This document shows positions 10,201 to 18,203 of a stretch of 37,212 nucleotides of DNA, piece after piece. The stretch is taken from the NCBI GenBank assembly GCA_937930535.1, contig CALGKJ010000057.1, positions 1 through 37,212 on the forward strand, written 5' to 3'. The position numbers and the translations under genes were made by a program. This DNA is from an uncultured Clostridia bacterium. Its GTDB lineage: Bacteria > Bacillota > Clostridia > Lutisporales > Lutisporaceae. The notes under the pieces are model-generated. The model ran no database searches. It was not told the DNA's origin and saw only the letters and a list, made by a program, of their open reading frames with translations. Within the stretch, counting starts at the first letter, position 1; each line of letters starts with the position of its first letter.

Positions 10201-13200
10201 AAGGTTATTTTATTCCAATTTACATTTACGCCTGCTGCATAAAGTAATGCAATTTCTTCTGCAAGCTGTGCTTTATCTGCTTTATTGATGTTCAAGCTTG
10301 ATGCAATTACTCTTTCTTCTTCAAATATCAATTTGCAGAGGGCTGCTAATACTCTGTTAGAGCCTACTTCCAGCAGTAAGTAGTTTTCTTTCTTATCTAT
10401 GCTTGTAACTGCACCGTAGAAATCAACTTTTTCTCTGATATGTGTAGTCCAGTATTCGCTGTCAAGTATCTGTCCGTTTTCCAGTTCCTTTGCATAAAGG
10501 GCAGAAACAAATCTTCTCTGTGCTTCATTATACTTCACTTCTTTTGCTATCATATTGAAGTCTTCCAATGCTGGATCCATAAGCATAGAGTGGAATGCAT
10601 GAGATACTTTTAATTCCTTTACACGCATACCTTCACTAACAGCCTTGGCTGCTACTTTTTCCACATCATCAGCATGTCCAGAAATTACACAGGTTTCTTT
10701 TGCATTTCGTGCTGCAATACATACTGTTTCTTCATAGCCGCTAAGAAGCTTTTGCACCTTCTCTTCGTCTGCAAAAACTGTAGCCATCTTGCCTCTTCCT
10801 GGTGCCATATCCATAAGTCTTCCTCTGATTGAAACCAATTTTGCAGCATCTTCAAGAGTCATAATGCCTGCTGCAACAGCCGCTGCATATTCTCCAATGC
10901 TGTGTCCCATAACTATCTCCGGCTTCACGCCATAGCTCTCCCACATTTTGTATAGAGCATACTCAATTGCAAAGATTAATGGCTGCGCATAAACAGTTTT
11001 TTCAATCACCTGTTCGTCTGCATTTTTTCCGTAAATCATATCATTGATGGATTTCAACAAATATGGTTTAAATAATTTATCACAAGTATCAAAGGCTTGT
11101 TTAAATACCTCATTGGTTTCATATAGTAATCTACCCATGCCGACATACTGTGAGCCCTGTCCTGTAAACATAAATGCAACTTTTCTGTCTTTCTGCATCA
11201 TATTTGCTTTATCAGTGTTTACAACCACACCTTCTGCTGAGCCATCCTTTAGATAGCTTTCCATTCTATCTAGTATCATATCTCTGCTGCTGCCGCAAAC
11301 TACAAATCTGTAATCCAAATCCGCTCTTCCGGTATTGGCTGTATAAATGATGTTTTCTAATTCGCCTTCAGCAGCTTCCTTGATTAATGCATGGTATTTT
11401 TCAACCAGTGCTTTCAAGGACTTTTCACTCTTTGCTGAAATCTTAAGTATATAGTCTATTCCATCTTGGATCTTTGCTTCGCTCTTAGGCAAGTTTTCTG
11501 CTTTGTATTCTTCAATAATTACATGTGCATTTGAACCGCCGAATCCAAATCCATTAACTGCTGCTGTTCTTAAGCCATCTTTTTTCTCCCATGGTGTATG
11601 TTTGCTAACAACTTCCGCATTTGAGTCTTCCCAGTTTATTAATGGGTTTGGTGTATGGAAATGAAGATTCGCAGGGATCATATTATTTTTCATGGATAAT
11701 AAAACCTTAGTAATGGATGCAACACCTGCTGATGCTTCTAAATGTCCCATATTGGATTTTACTGATCCTATCTTTAATAGCTCGTCCTTGCTTCTGCCTC
11801 TTCCGTAGGTTGCAGCAACTGCATCTACTTCGATTGGGTCTCCAAGCTTTGTGCCTGTTCCATGCATTTCTATATAATCCACATCTAAAGGATTCAAATG
11901 TGCCTCCATGCATGTTTGACGAATCAGCTTTGCCTGTGCTTCTCCGTTTGGTGCTGTAAGACCGTTGCTCTTGCCATCCTGATTAATTCCGCTTCCTCTG
12001 ATTACACCAAGGATTTCGTCTTTATCCCTGATAGCCTCTGATAATCTCTTAAGAATAAGAACGCCGCCGCCTTCTCCTCTTCCGTATCCGTTTGCAGATG
12101 CGTCAAAGGCTTTACTATGTCCATCTACAGAGGTCGCCTGTAGTTTTGAGAAACCAACGTTGGTAGTAGGAGATTCCATTAAGTTAATTCCTGCTACAAC
12201 CTGCATATCTGCTTGTCCTGCCAGCATGGCTGTACATGCCAGATGTAAAGCTGTAAGTGAGGATGAACATGCTGTATCTACTGCAAGACAAGGTCCTTCA
12301 AATCCGAAGGTATAAGATACTCTTCCGCATGCAGTACTCATACAAGTTCCTGTAAGGGCATATGCGCCTATTCTTGATAATTCTCCCGAATACAATTGTG
12401 CTAAAGTATATTCATTATTGCATATTCCCACATATACACCAGTATTGCTTCCGCTGTATTTGGTAATATCCATATTTGCATTTTCAAAAGCTTCCCAAGT
12501 AAGCTCCAGAAGCATTCTCTGCTGAGGATCAAGTGCCGCTGCTTCCTTTGGTGAAATATTGAAAAATCTTGCATCGAATTCATCAATGTCAATATTTAAA
12601 AATCCACCTTTTCTACAATACATTTTTCCAGGAGCTTCCTTATTCTCGTCATAATATTTTTCAAGCTCCCATCTGCCTTCTGGAATATCGCATACACCAT
12701 CTATTCCCTGCATAAGCATATTCCAGTACTCATCTATGCTGTTTGCCCCACCTGGGAAACGGCAGCTCATTCCTACAATAGCGATTTTATCCTTTGCTTG
12801 CTCCACATTCATACGCTCTGAGCTCTTTTCTTTTTCTGTTGTACCAACCATTGAATATATGTGTTCAGACAGTTTATTGACGTTGAAATGGCTGAAAATA
12901 TCCGCAGCACCAATGCTTACATTGAGATCATCATTTAGTTTTTCAACAAATGGCGGAATATTAATGGATACTATACCATATTCAGAAAAAGGTACATCGT
13001 AATCTGATACTTTTATGTTGAACTTTTCTTCCATGTATTTTACAATCTTCATTAAGACTGTACGTTTTGTATGTTTCTCACTATTATTTGATTTCTTTTC
13101 AGCTATAGGTTGTTTTTGACTAACATTATTTATTTTGTTTAGGAGTTCTTGATATGCCCCGGAATTATACTGTTCGGTTAATCCGCGTCTAAATGCTTTT

Positions 13201-14807
13201 CCACTGTTTGTTTTAGGAATATTATCAACAGGAAGCACCTCACTAATGGTTAATCCAATTTTTTCAAAAATTATAGATGTTATTTTGTTTTTAAACTCAA
13301 TAAATTCCTGCATATCATTTTGATTATTTATGTCAATATCAGTTTTTATAAAAGCTATAACCTTTTCATTCTCATTGCCGTGCTTTGTTCCATTGCATAC
13401 TGCACACTGCTGATATTTTGTATCCTGCAAGCTGCTGTTAATCATAGCTTCTATAAGCTGGCATGATATTTTCTTGCCATTGGCTACAACAAGTTCCTTT
13501 TCTCTTCCAATAATGAGCAGGTTGCCTTCTCTTACAAATCCTACATCACCTGTACACAACCATCCATCTCTCAAAACTTTTTGGGTTGCTTCTTCGTCCT
13601 GATAGTATCCGCTTGTAATACAAGGACCGCTTACACAAACTTGTCCAAGATACCCATCGGGAAGCTCCTGAAAATCATCATTCCTAATGCTGAGCTCTAT
13701 TGTTTCCAGTATAGTTCCCATTTCCAAAAATGAGTTGTCTACTTTTTCAGTATCTGCTACTTCCTCACAGTAGACTTTATCGCCATTTACAAGCTTTTCA
13801 TTTGTAATTTTGATTGTTCTTGCTTTCTTTCCAGCTCTATTGGCAGATACCATAATAGTAGCTTCTGTTAATCCGTACAACGGATACACCTTATCTACAG
13901 TAAATCCATATTTGCTTACTGCATCACAGAACTCTTTATACAGTGCATAATTTACCTGTTCTCCGCCGATAAACATGCTTTTTACACATGACATATCCCA
14001 ATTGAAGTTTTTCTCCGAGTTATTATAAACACTTAGAAAATGCTTTAATGCAAATGGCAGTGAACCTATTCTGGTTGCACCAAATTCATGAATTGCCTCC
14101 GCCCATATTAAAGGTTGATTCATATACAGCTTGCTGGAAATGAAACAATGCTCTGCGCCTGACATTAGCGGAACAAGATGGAATGTTATTAGTCCATAAC
14201 AATGTGTTAATGGTGACCATGATATAAATCTGTCATTTTCATCAATGTCATAATGCTTAGTAAAGCCATATACGTTGGCTGCCACATTGGATTTTTTTAT
14301 GATTACACCATGTGGTGTGCCTGTTGTTCCAGAAGAATACAGAACATATAAGATATCATCTGGTGAAGACTCATATTCAGCCTCCATATTATAGGGACAG
14401 CTTAAAATATCGTTATAGTAATTATTTAAATCTACTATTTTTACGTTACTCTGCGTATCCATATTATCACTTATAATTATTGGATTGTCTGATTTTGATA
14501 AAACATGAGATAAAAGACTATCTCCAGCATTATTTTTAGTTGCATCTATGGGTACGGCAATAAAGCCGCCTATTGCACAGGCCCAGAAAGAATAAAAGAA
14601 TAATTCCAGGTTTTCACATCTAATAATAACCTCTGCCTTTTTTCCCACTCCTAGATTTTTTAGTATCTCAGAAACATAAAAGCTCCTATTCCATAATTCT
14701 TTGTATGAAATAAACTTTTTTTCGTCTTTTGAAAGTACAATAGTTATGCCTTTATTTGTCTTGCCCAGCTCATTAAGTACTTTCAACACATCGTCCGTTT
14801 TTCTCAT
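7293..14807 (-). CDS. loading and first extension PKS: AMP-ligase-ACP-KS-AT-DH-KR-ACP
   Basis: This 2504-residue megasynthase starts with an acyl-AMP ligase: SSGTTGTPHGV near 160, YGLTEA near 309, CTGDVG near 417 and the lysine in PKTNSGKA near 532. The first ACP has its serine near 608 in YGIVSI. The KS follows (cysteine in DTACSSSL near 846, MHGTGT near 980, SNMGHLEAS near 1018). The AT has GHSIGEYAAA near 1301 and a malonyl-type HAFH near 1402. The DH has an intact HVIFGAAISP (HxxxGxxxxP) near 1607 and DSIFQ near 1777. The KR has GGTGALG near 2121, a B-type-like LND, and SSITS/QANYASAN near 2244-2262. There is no ER. The last ACP has GADSL near 2427, and an acidic tail probably docks to the next KS. 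The predicted action is to activate a carboxylic acid, extend it with malonyl and leave an enoyl thioester. The ATG has AGGAGG 8 nt upstream. Confidence 0.95.
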   Translation of the reverse strand: MRKTDDVLKVLNELGKTNKGITIVLSKDEKKFISYKELWNRSFYVSEILKNLGVGKKAEVIIRCENLELFFYSFWACAIGGFIAVPIDATKNNAGDSLLSHVLSKSDNPIIISDNMDTQSNVKIVDLNNYYNDILSCPYNMEAEYESSPDDILYVLYSSGTTGTPHGVIIKKSNVAANVYGFTKHYDIDENDRFISWSPLTHCYGLITFHLVPLMSGAEHCFISSKLYMNQPLIWAEAIHEFGATRIGSLPFALKHFLSVYNNSEKNFNWDMSCVKSMFIGGEQVNYALYKEFCDAVSKYGFTVDKVYPLYGLTEATIMVSANRAGKKARTIKITNEKLVNGDKVYCEEVADTEKVDNSFLEMGTILETIELSIRNDDFQELPDGYLGQVCVSGPCITSGYYQDEEATQKVLRDGWLCTGDVGFVREGNLLIIGREKELVVANGKKISCQLIEAMINSSLQDTKYQQCAVCNGTKHGNENEKVIAFIKTDIDINNQNDMQEFIEFKNKITSIIFEKIGLTISEVLPVDNIPKTNSGKAFRRGLTEQYNSGAYQELLNKINNVSQKQPIAEKKSNNSEKHTKRTVLMKIVKYMEEKFNIKVSDYDVPFSEYGIVSINIPPFVEKLNDDLNVSIGAADIFSHFNVNKLSEHIYSMVGTTEKEKSSERMNVEQAKDKIAIVGMSCRFPGGANSIDEYWNMLMQGIDGVCDIPEGRWELEKYYDENKEAPGKMYCRKGGFLNIDIDEFDARFFNISPKEAAALDPQQRMLLELTWEAFENANMDITKYSGSNTGVYVGICNNEYTLAQLYSGELSRIGAYALTGTCMSTACGRVSYTFGFEGPCLAVDTACSSSLTALHLACTAMLAGQADMQVVAGINLMESPTTNVGFSKLQATSVDGHSKAFDASANGYGRGEGGGVLILKRLSEAIRDKDEILGVIRGSGINQDGKSNGLTAPNGEAQAKLIRQTCMEAHLNPLDVDYIEMHGTGTKLGDPIEVDAVAATYGRGRSKDELLKIGSVKSNMGHLEASAGVASITKVLLSMKNNMIPANLHFHTPNPLINWEDSNAEVVSKHTPWEKKDGLRTAAVNGFGFGGSNAHVIIEEYKAENLPKSEAKIQDGIDYILKISAKSEKSLKALVEKYHALIKEAAEGELENIIYTANTGRADLDYRFVVCGSSRDMILDRMESYLKDGSAEGVVVNTDKANMMQKDRKVAFMFTGQGSQYVGMGRLLYETNEVFKQAFDTCDKLFKPYLLKSINDMIYGKNADEQVIEKTVYAQPLIFAIEYALYKMWESYGVKPEIVMGHSIGEYAAAVAAGIMTLEDAAKLVSIRGRLMDMAPGRGKMATVFADEEKVQKLLSGYEETVCIAARNAKETCVISGHADDVEKVAAKAVSEGMRVKELKVSHAFHSMLMDPALEDFNMIAKEVKYNEAQRRFVSALYAKELENGQILDSEYWTTHIREKVDFYGAVTSIDKKENYLLLEVGSNRVLAALCKLIFEEERVIASSLNINKADKAQLAEEIALLYAAGVNVNWNKITFAGKTEWNKVKLPNYPYDKNKYWMELKYDRETENINAEDYHNILGQRIDLPFMSDAVVFQSKFTALEPYFMREHVIFGAAISPAAAHTAMMLSAVKEIGNAKSCVLSKVEFRAPLAAKEDEQRQVQICIEKGGDDSKFSIVSRDYSSRNDKWLLHSKGDVYIQDEYKYTDMHADIDAYKGLSYKEDIEDSIYYFMTKSGFMLGDGFRRIKRISYGDNECVCVVEPLKTVPYFKDYVLYPGTIDSIFQTGIALVLEKLKERTNVNEEEGNKTVIPYYLEKLTFNYRESDQLWCYSKSSVKNDITYADVIVYNEKGEVLMRIDNLMAKITDSNSLLREMRNLNKLYYHTDWIQTEDIIKLEELPANKKYILYADEKAAADTLREKLKALDITAVSVAAGNEYQKENENAYIINQENKEDWSKLLGEICKDGIKRDLNIIYCTTKDSVPAEAGEQMNYASVKALLYMVQVMNEEGYTLGSKIKIVTKDVQKLGDVKKLNLSGSMVWGLAKVVSIEYPEIFGGIVDADETAFYENTDFIYEVLGNSVQEICVRGTKRYAGRLVSHGDYLKKGLDKKKKILLKEDASYLITGGTGALGLIYAEQLVKSGAKNLILMSRREPGQKAKEAIQKFTEAGVQIKIAYADVCDYESLKAAMDEMKASMPQIRGIVHTAGVLNDKMLIHLDWNDFEKVMSPKVAGTVNLYNTVEKEALDFFMMLSSITSMVGNMGQANYASANYFQNAFAVYMNMNKLPGYTFCWGPWSESGMAAGKDSVSNTMERMGLKTFGKEQGQKIIEDFMDQPYENLLIADVDWNVLGSSLENGAGKKEFLSKLVAEKDTKSDTEQDDKDNTVLETLKSLSREEREELLIEKLQGICGKIMGFEKGQLLSVDEAFQVQGADSLMIFSMRTAINKLLSIDINVSVFFNYPTIVKLSEYLLDEVLVIEDANIEEKEEEAEQSESIDDLLSEIDTLTL

Positions 14808-14897
14808 TCACATTACCTCCTGAATTAAAATCTTATAATAAAACTTTTATTCCTTATAAAACTTCCTGAGCTCAAATAAAAGTGTATGTCTTTCATG

Positions 14898-15878
14898 CTA
14901 CGCTTCTGCTATTTTCTCCAGTTCATTAAGTACAGCCTCAATATTATCCACCATAGAATAATCTGCATAGTCGAATATGGCTGCATTTTTATCAGTATTT
15001 ACAGCAACTATTATTTCTGCATTCTTAATTCCAACCATATGCTGGCTTGCACCTGATACACCGAAGCTTACATAAATATGAGGAGATATACTTTTACCTG
15101 ACTGACCAACCTGTCTTGCTTTGTCAATAAATCCTTCTTCAACAACCGCTCTGGTTCCAACTACGCCGGCACCGCATTTTTCAGCAATGCTGTATATTCT
15201 TTCAAGAGTTTCTTTATTTTTAACTCCTCTTCCGATACAGAAAACTTTTTTATAACTATTAATATCAATATCTTTCTTTACTTCTTTTTCTATACGCTCT
15301 AATACTTCCCAAGAATCTGAACGCTTCTCTTCTATTCCATTATATGTAAATTCCTCTATGGTTCCTTGTTCGCGCCTATCATACTCTTTTTTTATAAATA
15401 CATCCTTTTTTACAGTTCCCATCATAATGCTGCAATTAATACATTTGATCTTCGCAATAACTGAATCATTGATGGCAGCTCTTGAAAAATACAGTTCTCC
15501 AGTTTCATCAAAATCGATATCGATACAATCCGCTGTAAGTCCTGCTTCAAATCTGGTAGATAAGATGGCTGCTGTCATTTTTCCAATTACCGTGGCTGGA
15601 ACCAATATGATTTTAGGTATAATCTGCTTAACCATATCTGCAATAATTTCTACAAAATATGGTGTATCAAATCGCTGGTCCTGTCTGCAAAAAACTATAT
15701 TATCTGCGCCATATCTAAATAAATTATCAGCTTTACCATCATCCCAGTGTCCTACACATAGAGCTGATACCTTACTATCGCATTTATCTCCAAGACTTCT
15801 TGCCTTTGTTATGATCTGTAGTACATGTTCGCCATCATATTCCTGTGAATCACATATAACAACTATATCCTTCCCCAT
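14898..15878 (-). CDS. etfA: electron transfer flavoprotein alpha subunit
   Basis: This 326-residue protein is a normal-length EtfA. The N-terminal half is the ETF nucleotide-binding fold. The C-terminal half is the FAD domain, with RQVGQSGKSISPHIYVSFG near 260, GVSGASQHMVGIKNA, INxD-like AVNTDKNAAIF and ADYSMVDN. The protein pairs with the EtfB encoded just upstream and carries electrons from an acyl-CoA-dehydrogenase-type flavoenzyme. The nearest such enzyme is the one at 16719-17858 in the same operon. Its presence inside a PKS cluster suggests a dedicated electron outlet for that enzyme in an organism without oxygen as acceptor (inference). It lies 60 nt after etfB and 90 nt before the large PKS gene. 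A GGAAGGATG-type ribosome binding site precedes the ATG. Confidence 0.95.
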   Translation of the reverse strand: MGKDIVVICDSQEYDGEHVLQIITKARSLGDKCDSKVSALCVGHWDDGKADNLFRYGADNIVFCRQDQRFDTPYFVEIIADMVKQIIPKIILVPATVIGKMTAAILSTRFEAGLTADCIDIDFDETGELYFSRAAINDSVIAKIKCINCSIMMGTVKKDVFIKKEYDRREQGTIEEFTYNGIEEKRSDSWEVLERIEKEVKKDIDINSYKKVFCIGRGVKNKETLERIYSIAEKCGAGVVGTRAVVEEGFIDKARQVGQSGKSISPHIYVSFGVSGASQHMVGIKNAEIIVAVNTDKNAAIFDYADYSMVDNIEAVLNELEKIAEA

Positions 15879-15938
15879 TTATAAATCATCCTTCCTGACG
15901 ACTTTATACTGCTATAAGGTTTTTAGCTTAAAGCTTCT

Positions 15939-16706
15939 CTATGAATTGTGTGCTTTACCGGTAATTATGTTATATAATAATTCCGCTTTTTCTTCTGCAT
16001 TACCCTCAATATATGATTTTGGCTTTTTCACTATTTCCTTTTGAACATTAAGAACTTTTGTTTTTGAACCATCCAAGCCGCATTTACTTGCATCAACTTC
16101 CAGATCAGCGGCATTCCACACAATAATATCTTTTTTCTTAGCTCTTTTTAATGCCAGCAGACTTATTTGAGGCTGTGTAACTACAAAATCATAAAATGCA
16201 ACCACTGCCGGAGTTTTCAGTTTTCCTATTATAATTTCTGTTTCTTTTACCTGCTTCACCTTAATTGCAGAATCTTGTGCATCTAAAATTTCTGCTGCAT
16301 CCGGCAGACAATAATAATTCAGCCGTTCACCAATTCCATATACTACTTGTCCCGTTTCACCATCAATGGTTCGTCTGCCGCATACTATCATGTCAACATT
16401 TCCGATTTTTTCAATTGCTTTTGCTAATATGTATGACGTAGCAACTGTATCCGAGCCTCTGAACATATCATCATTTAGAATAATTGACTCATCTGCTCCA
16501 GCTGCAATAGCCTTTTGTAATAAGGCTTTTGAACTCATCGGCCCCATACATAAACAAATAATTTTGCAGTCAATGAGTTTCTTTAATTCTATGGTTTTTT
16601 CGAATGCATATAAATCGTAAGGATTCATCAAAAAATCTTCAACACGTGATTCATTGGGATAAATCAATTCCGACTTTATAGGTTTAATACATATTACTAT
16701 CTTCAT
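15939..16706 (-). CDS. etfB: electron transfer flavoprotein beta subunit
   Basis: This 255-residue protein has typical EtfB features: the start MKIVICIKPI, NPYDLYAFEKTIELK near 28, MGP, AAGADESIIL near 70, and CGRRTIDGETGQV near 110, which is the conserved nucleotide-contact region. I took the ATG at 16706, preceded by AAGGGG at 5 nt; an in-frame GTG at 16712 falls inside that ribosome binding site. It starts 12 nt after the dehydrogenase stop codon, so the two are tightly linked in translation. Together with EtfA it forms the soluble heterodimer that reoxidises an acyl-dehydrogenase flavin. Whether it serves only the cluster's dehydrogenase or also general metabolism cannot be told from sequence. 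Confidence 0.95.
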   Translation of the reverse strand: MKIVICIKPIKSELIYPNESRVEDFLMNPYDLYAFEKTIELKKLIDCKIICLCMGPMSSKALLQKAIAAGADESIILNDDMFRGSDTVATSYILAKAIEKIGNVDMIVCGRRTIDGETGQVVYGIGERLNYYCLPDAAEILDAQDSAIKVKQVKETEIIIGKLKTPAVVAFYDFVVTQPQISLLALKRAKKKDIIVWNAADLEVDASKCGLDGSKTKVLNVQKEIVKKPKSYIEGNAEEKAELLYNIITGKAHNS

Positions 16707-16718
16707 AGGCACCCCTTA

Positions 16719-17858
16719 TCATATGCATCTTGCATTTGCCATATTATAGATGGTATTCTTTTGCATTTCGTTAGTACCTGAGTAGATGCTGCATGCCAGA
16801 GCATCTCTTAGCTCTCTTTCCATATCGTATTCTTTTGTATATCCGTATGCTCCCAAAATCTGCATTGCATCTCTACAGGCTTTTATATAGTTTTCGCTTA
16901 CAAAAAGCTTAAAAATAGAAGTTTCCAAATAAGCGGATTTTTTATTATCCTTTAACCAAGCAATCTTATAAAGCATCAATCTTGCCATTTCAATGCCTAC
17001 TTCCATTTCTGCAATTTTATGGGATACCGACTGATTCACACCAATTGGTTTTCCAAACTGTTTTCTTCCATTGGCTTGTTTTATGCTTTCTTCCATGACT
17101 CTCTGCATTACGCCAATATGAGGAGCAAATTCAAAACATCTTTCCCACTCAATGGCTCCTGTCATAATGTTGCCTCCACTGTTTAACTTGCCTATCACAT
17201 TTTCCTTTGGTACTCTTACATTATTTAAAATAAGTTCGCTTGTGGGACATGCACCAAGTCCCATTTTTTCAATATCTTTTCCTGTACTTACTCCTTCAAA
17301 GCTTCGCTCAACTACAAAGGCAGTCACCTTCTTATCAGGAGCTTCCTTTGTAACAGCGAAAACAATAAAAATATCTGCAATAGGACCATTGGAAATAAAC
17401 ATTTTGGTTCCATTCAGCACATAATAATCTCCATCCTCAACTGCATTGGTAGTCATTGAAAACGCATCGGAGCCTGCTTCAGCCTCTGTAATAGCAATAG
17501 CACCGATTTTTTTCCCTTCAACCATTACAGGAAGATATTTATCTTTAAGTTCCTTTGAACCATATAAATAGATAATATTTTGAGATACCCATATATGATT
17601 ATTAATTACAAATATAAAACCATTGTTTTTACATGCGTATCCAAGGCTTTCAAATGCAATAGCCGCAGTCTCATAGCTTTCTCCAAGACCGCCATATTCT
17701 TCACCTATAGTTATTCCCAGCAAGCCAAAATCACTGACTTTTTTCCACATGTCCATAGAAAATTCTTCGTAGTACCTGCTGTCATTGAGATTTTCTCTTG
17801 CAAAATCAATGATTTCCTGTCTGAATTCCTTTTGCTCTTTTGTTAATGAAAACTCCAT
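16719..17858 (-). CDS. acyl-CoA-dehydrogenase-like enzyme, probable FkbI/ZmaE-type carrier-bound oxidase
   Basis: The protein has 379 residues, the usual family length. Family marks include EEYGGLGES, AITEAEAGSDAFSM, MFISNG, GRKQFGKPIG and the C-terminal QILGAYGYTKEYDMERELRD. The catalytic glutamate of medium- and short-chain enzymes sits in a YEGT motif; here it reads IYSGTNE, so that base is a serine. A glutamate in IEWER (near 240) lines up with the alternative base of isovaleryl-CoA dehydrogenase. Neighbours are a free ACP and a 3-hydroxyacyl-CoA-dehydrogenase-like enzyme upstream and EtfBA downstream. In the FkbG-K and ZmaD-N pathways this trio oxidises a carrier-bound glyceryl or seryl unit to a substituted malonyl-ACP. 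The role is inferred from that context. A beta-oxidation-type acyl dehydrogenase is the alternative. Confidence 0.85.
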   Translation of the reverse strand: MEFSLTKEQKEFRQEIIDFARENLNDSRYYEEFSMDMWKKVSDFGLLGITIGEEYGGLGESYETAAIAFESLGYACKNNGFIFVINNHIWVSQNIIYLYGSKELKDKYLPVMVEGKKIGAIAITEAEAGSDAFSMTTNAVEDGDYYVLNGTKMFISNGPIADIFIVFAVTKEAPDKKVTAFVVERSFEGVSTGKDIEKMGLGACPTSELILNNVRVPKENVIGKLNSGGNIMTGAIEWERCFEFAPHIGVMQRVMEESIKQANGRKQFGKPIGVNQSVSHKIAEMEVGIEMARLMLYKIAWLKDNKKSAYLETSIFKLFVSENYIKACRDAMQILGAYGYTKEYDMERELRDALACSIYSGTNEMQKNTIYNMANARCI

Positions 17859-17949
17859 TAATATTCCCTTCCTTCACAAACCAGCTTTACATAATCCGGT
17901 ATATTTCTTTCATAGGACATATCTGCCTCAAGAATAACTACATCGAAGC

Positions 17950-18183
17950 CTATACCAGTTTCTTTTCGATTAAGGCAGCAATGGAATTGATATCTTTAAA
18001 ATTGTCCAAATCTAATTCTGTATTATCGATTGTAATGTTAAATTCATTTTCAACAAAATTAACTAAGTTCATTGCAAACAATGAATTTACCAGCCCTTTT
18101 TCAAAAATATTATCTGTATCCTCGATTTCATTTACATTAACAAACTTTGATAAAAACACTTTTATTTTTTCTTTTACGTTCAT
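17950..18183 (-). CDS. free-standing acyl carrier protein, FkbJ/ZmaD-like
   Basis: This is a 77-residue carrier protein. The phosphopantetheine serine lies in GLVNSLFAMNLVNF, with asparagine in place of the usual aspartate before it. A VNSLFAMxLVxFVExEF sequence and the following TELDLDNF are what I recall of carriers that hold alkoxy-, hydroxy- or aminomalonyl units (FkbJ, ZmaD, ZmaH, AsmN), rather than of fatty-acid or PKS-module ACPs. The ATG at 18183 has TAAGGG 8 nt upstream; the GTG at 18192 lies inside that site. It sits 20 nt after the FkbK-like dehydrogenase gene and 91 nt before the acyl-CoA-dehydrogenase-like gene. It probably holds the C3 unit while both enzymes act on it. Confidence 0.9.
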   Translation of the reverse strand: MNVKEKIKVFLSKFVNVNEIEDTDNIFEKGLVNSLFAMNLVNFVENEFNITIDNTELDLDNFKDINSIAALIEKKLV

Positions 18184-18203
18184 ATTATTCACCCTTACTT
18201 TCT

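Noticed and set aside
15358-16044. 228-codon plus-strand frame
   Set aside because: It lies antisense to etfA and the end of etfB, both clear genes with conserved motifs.
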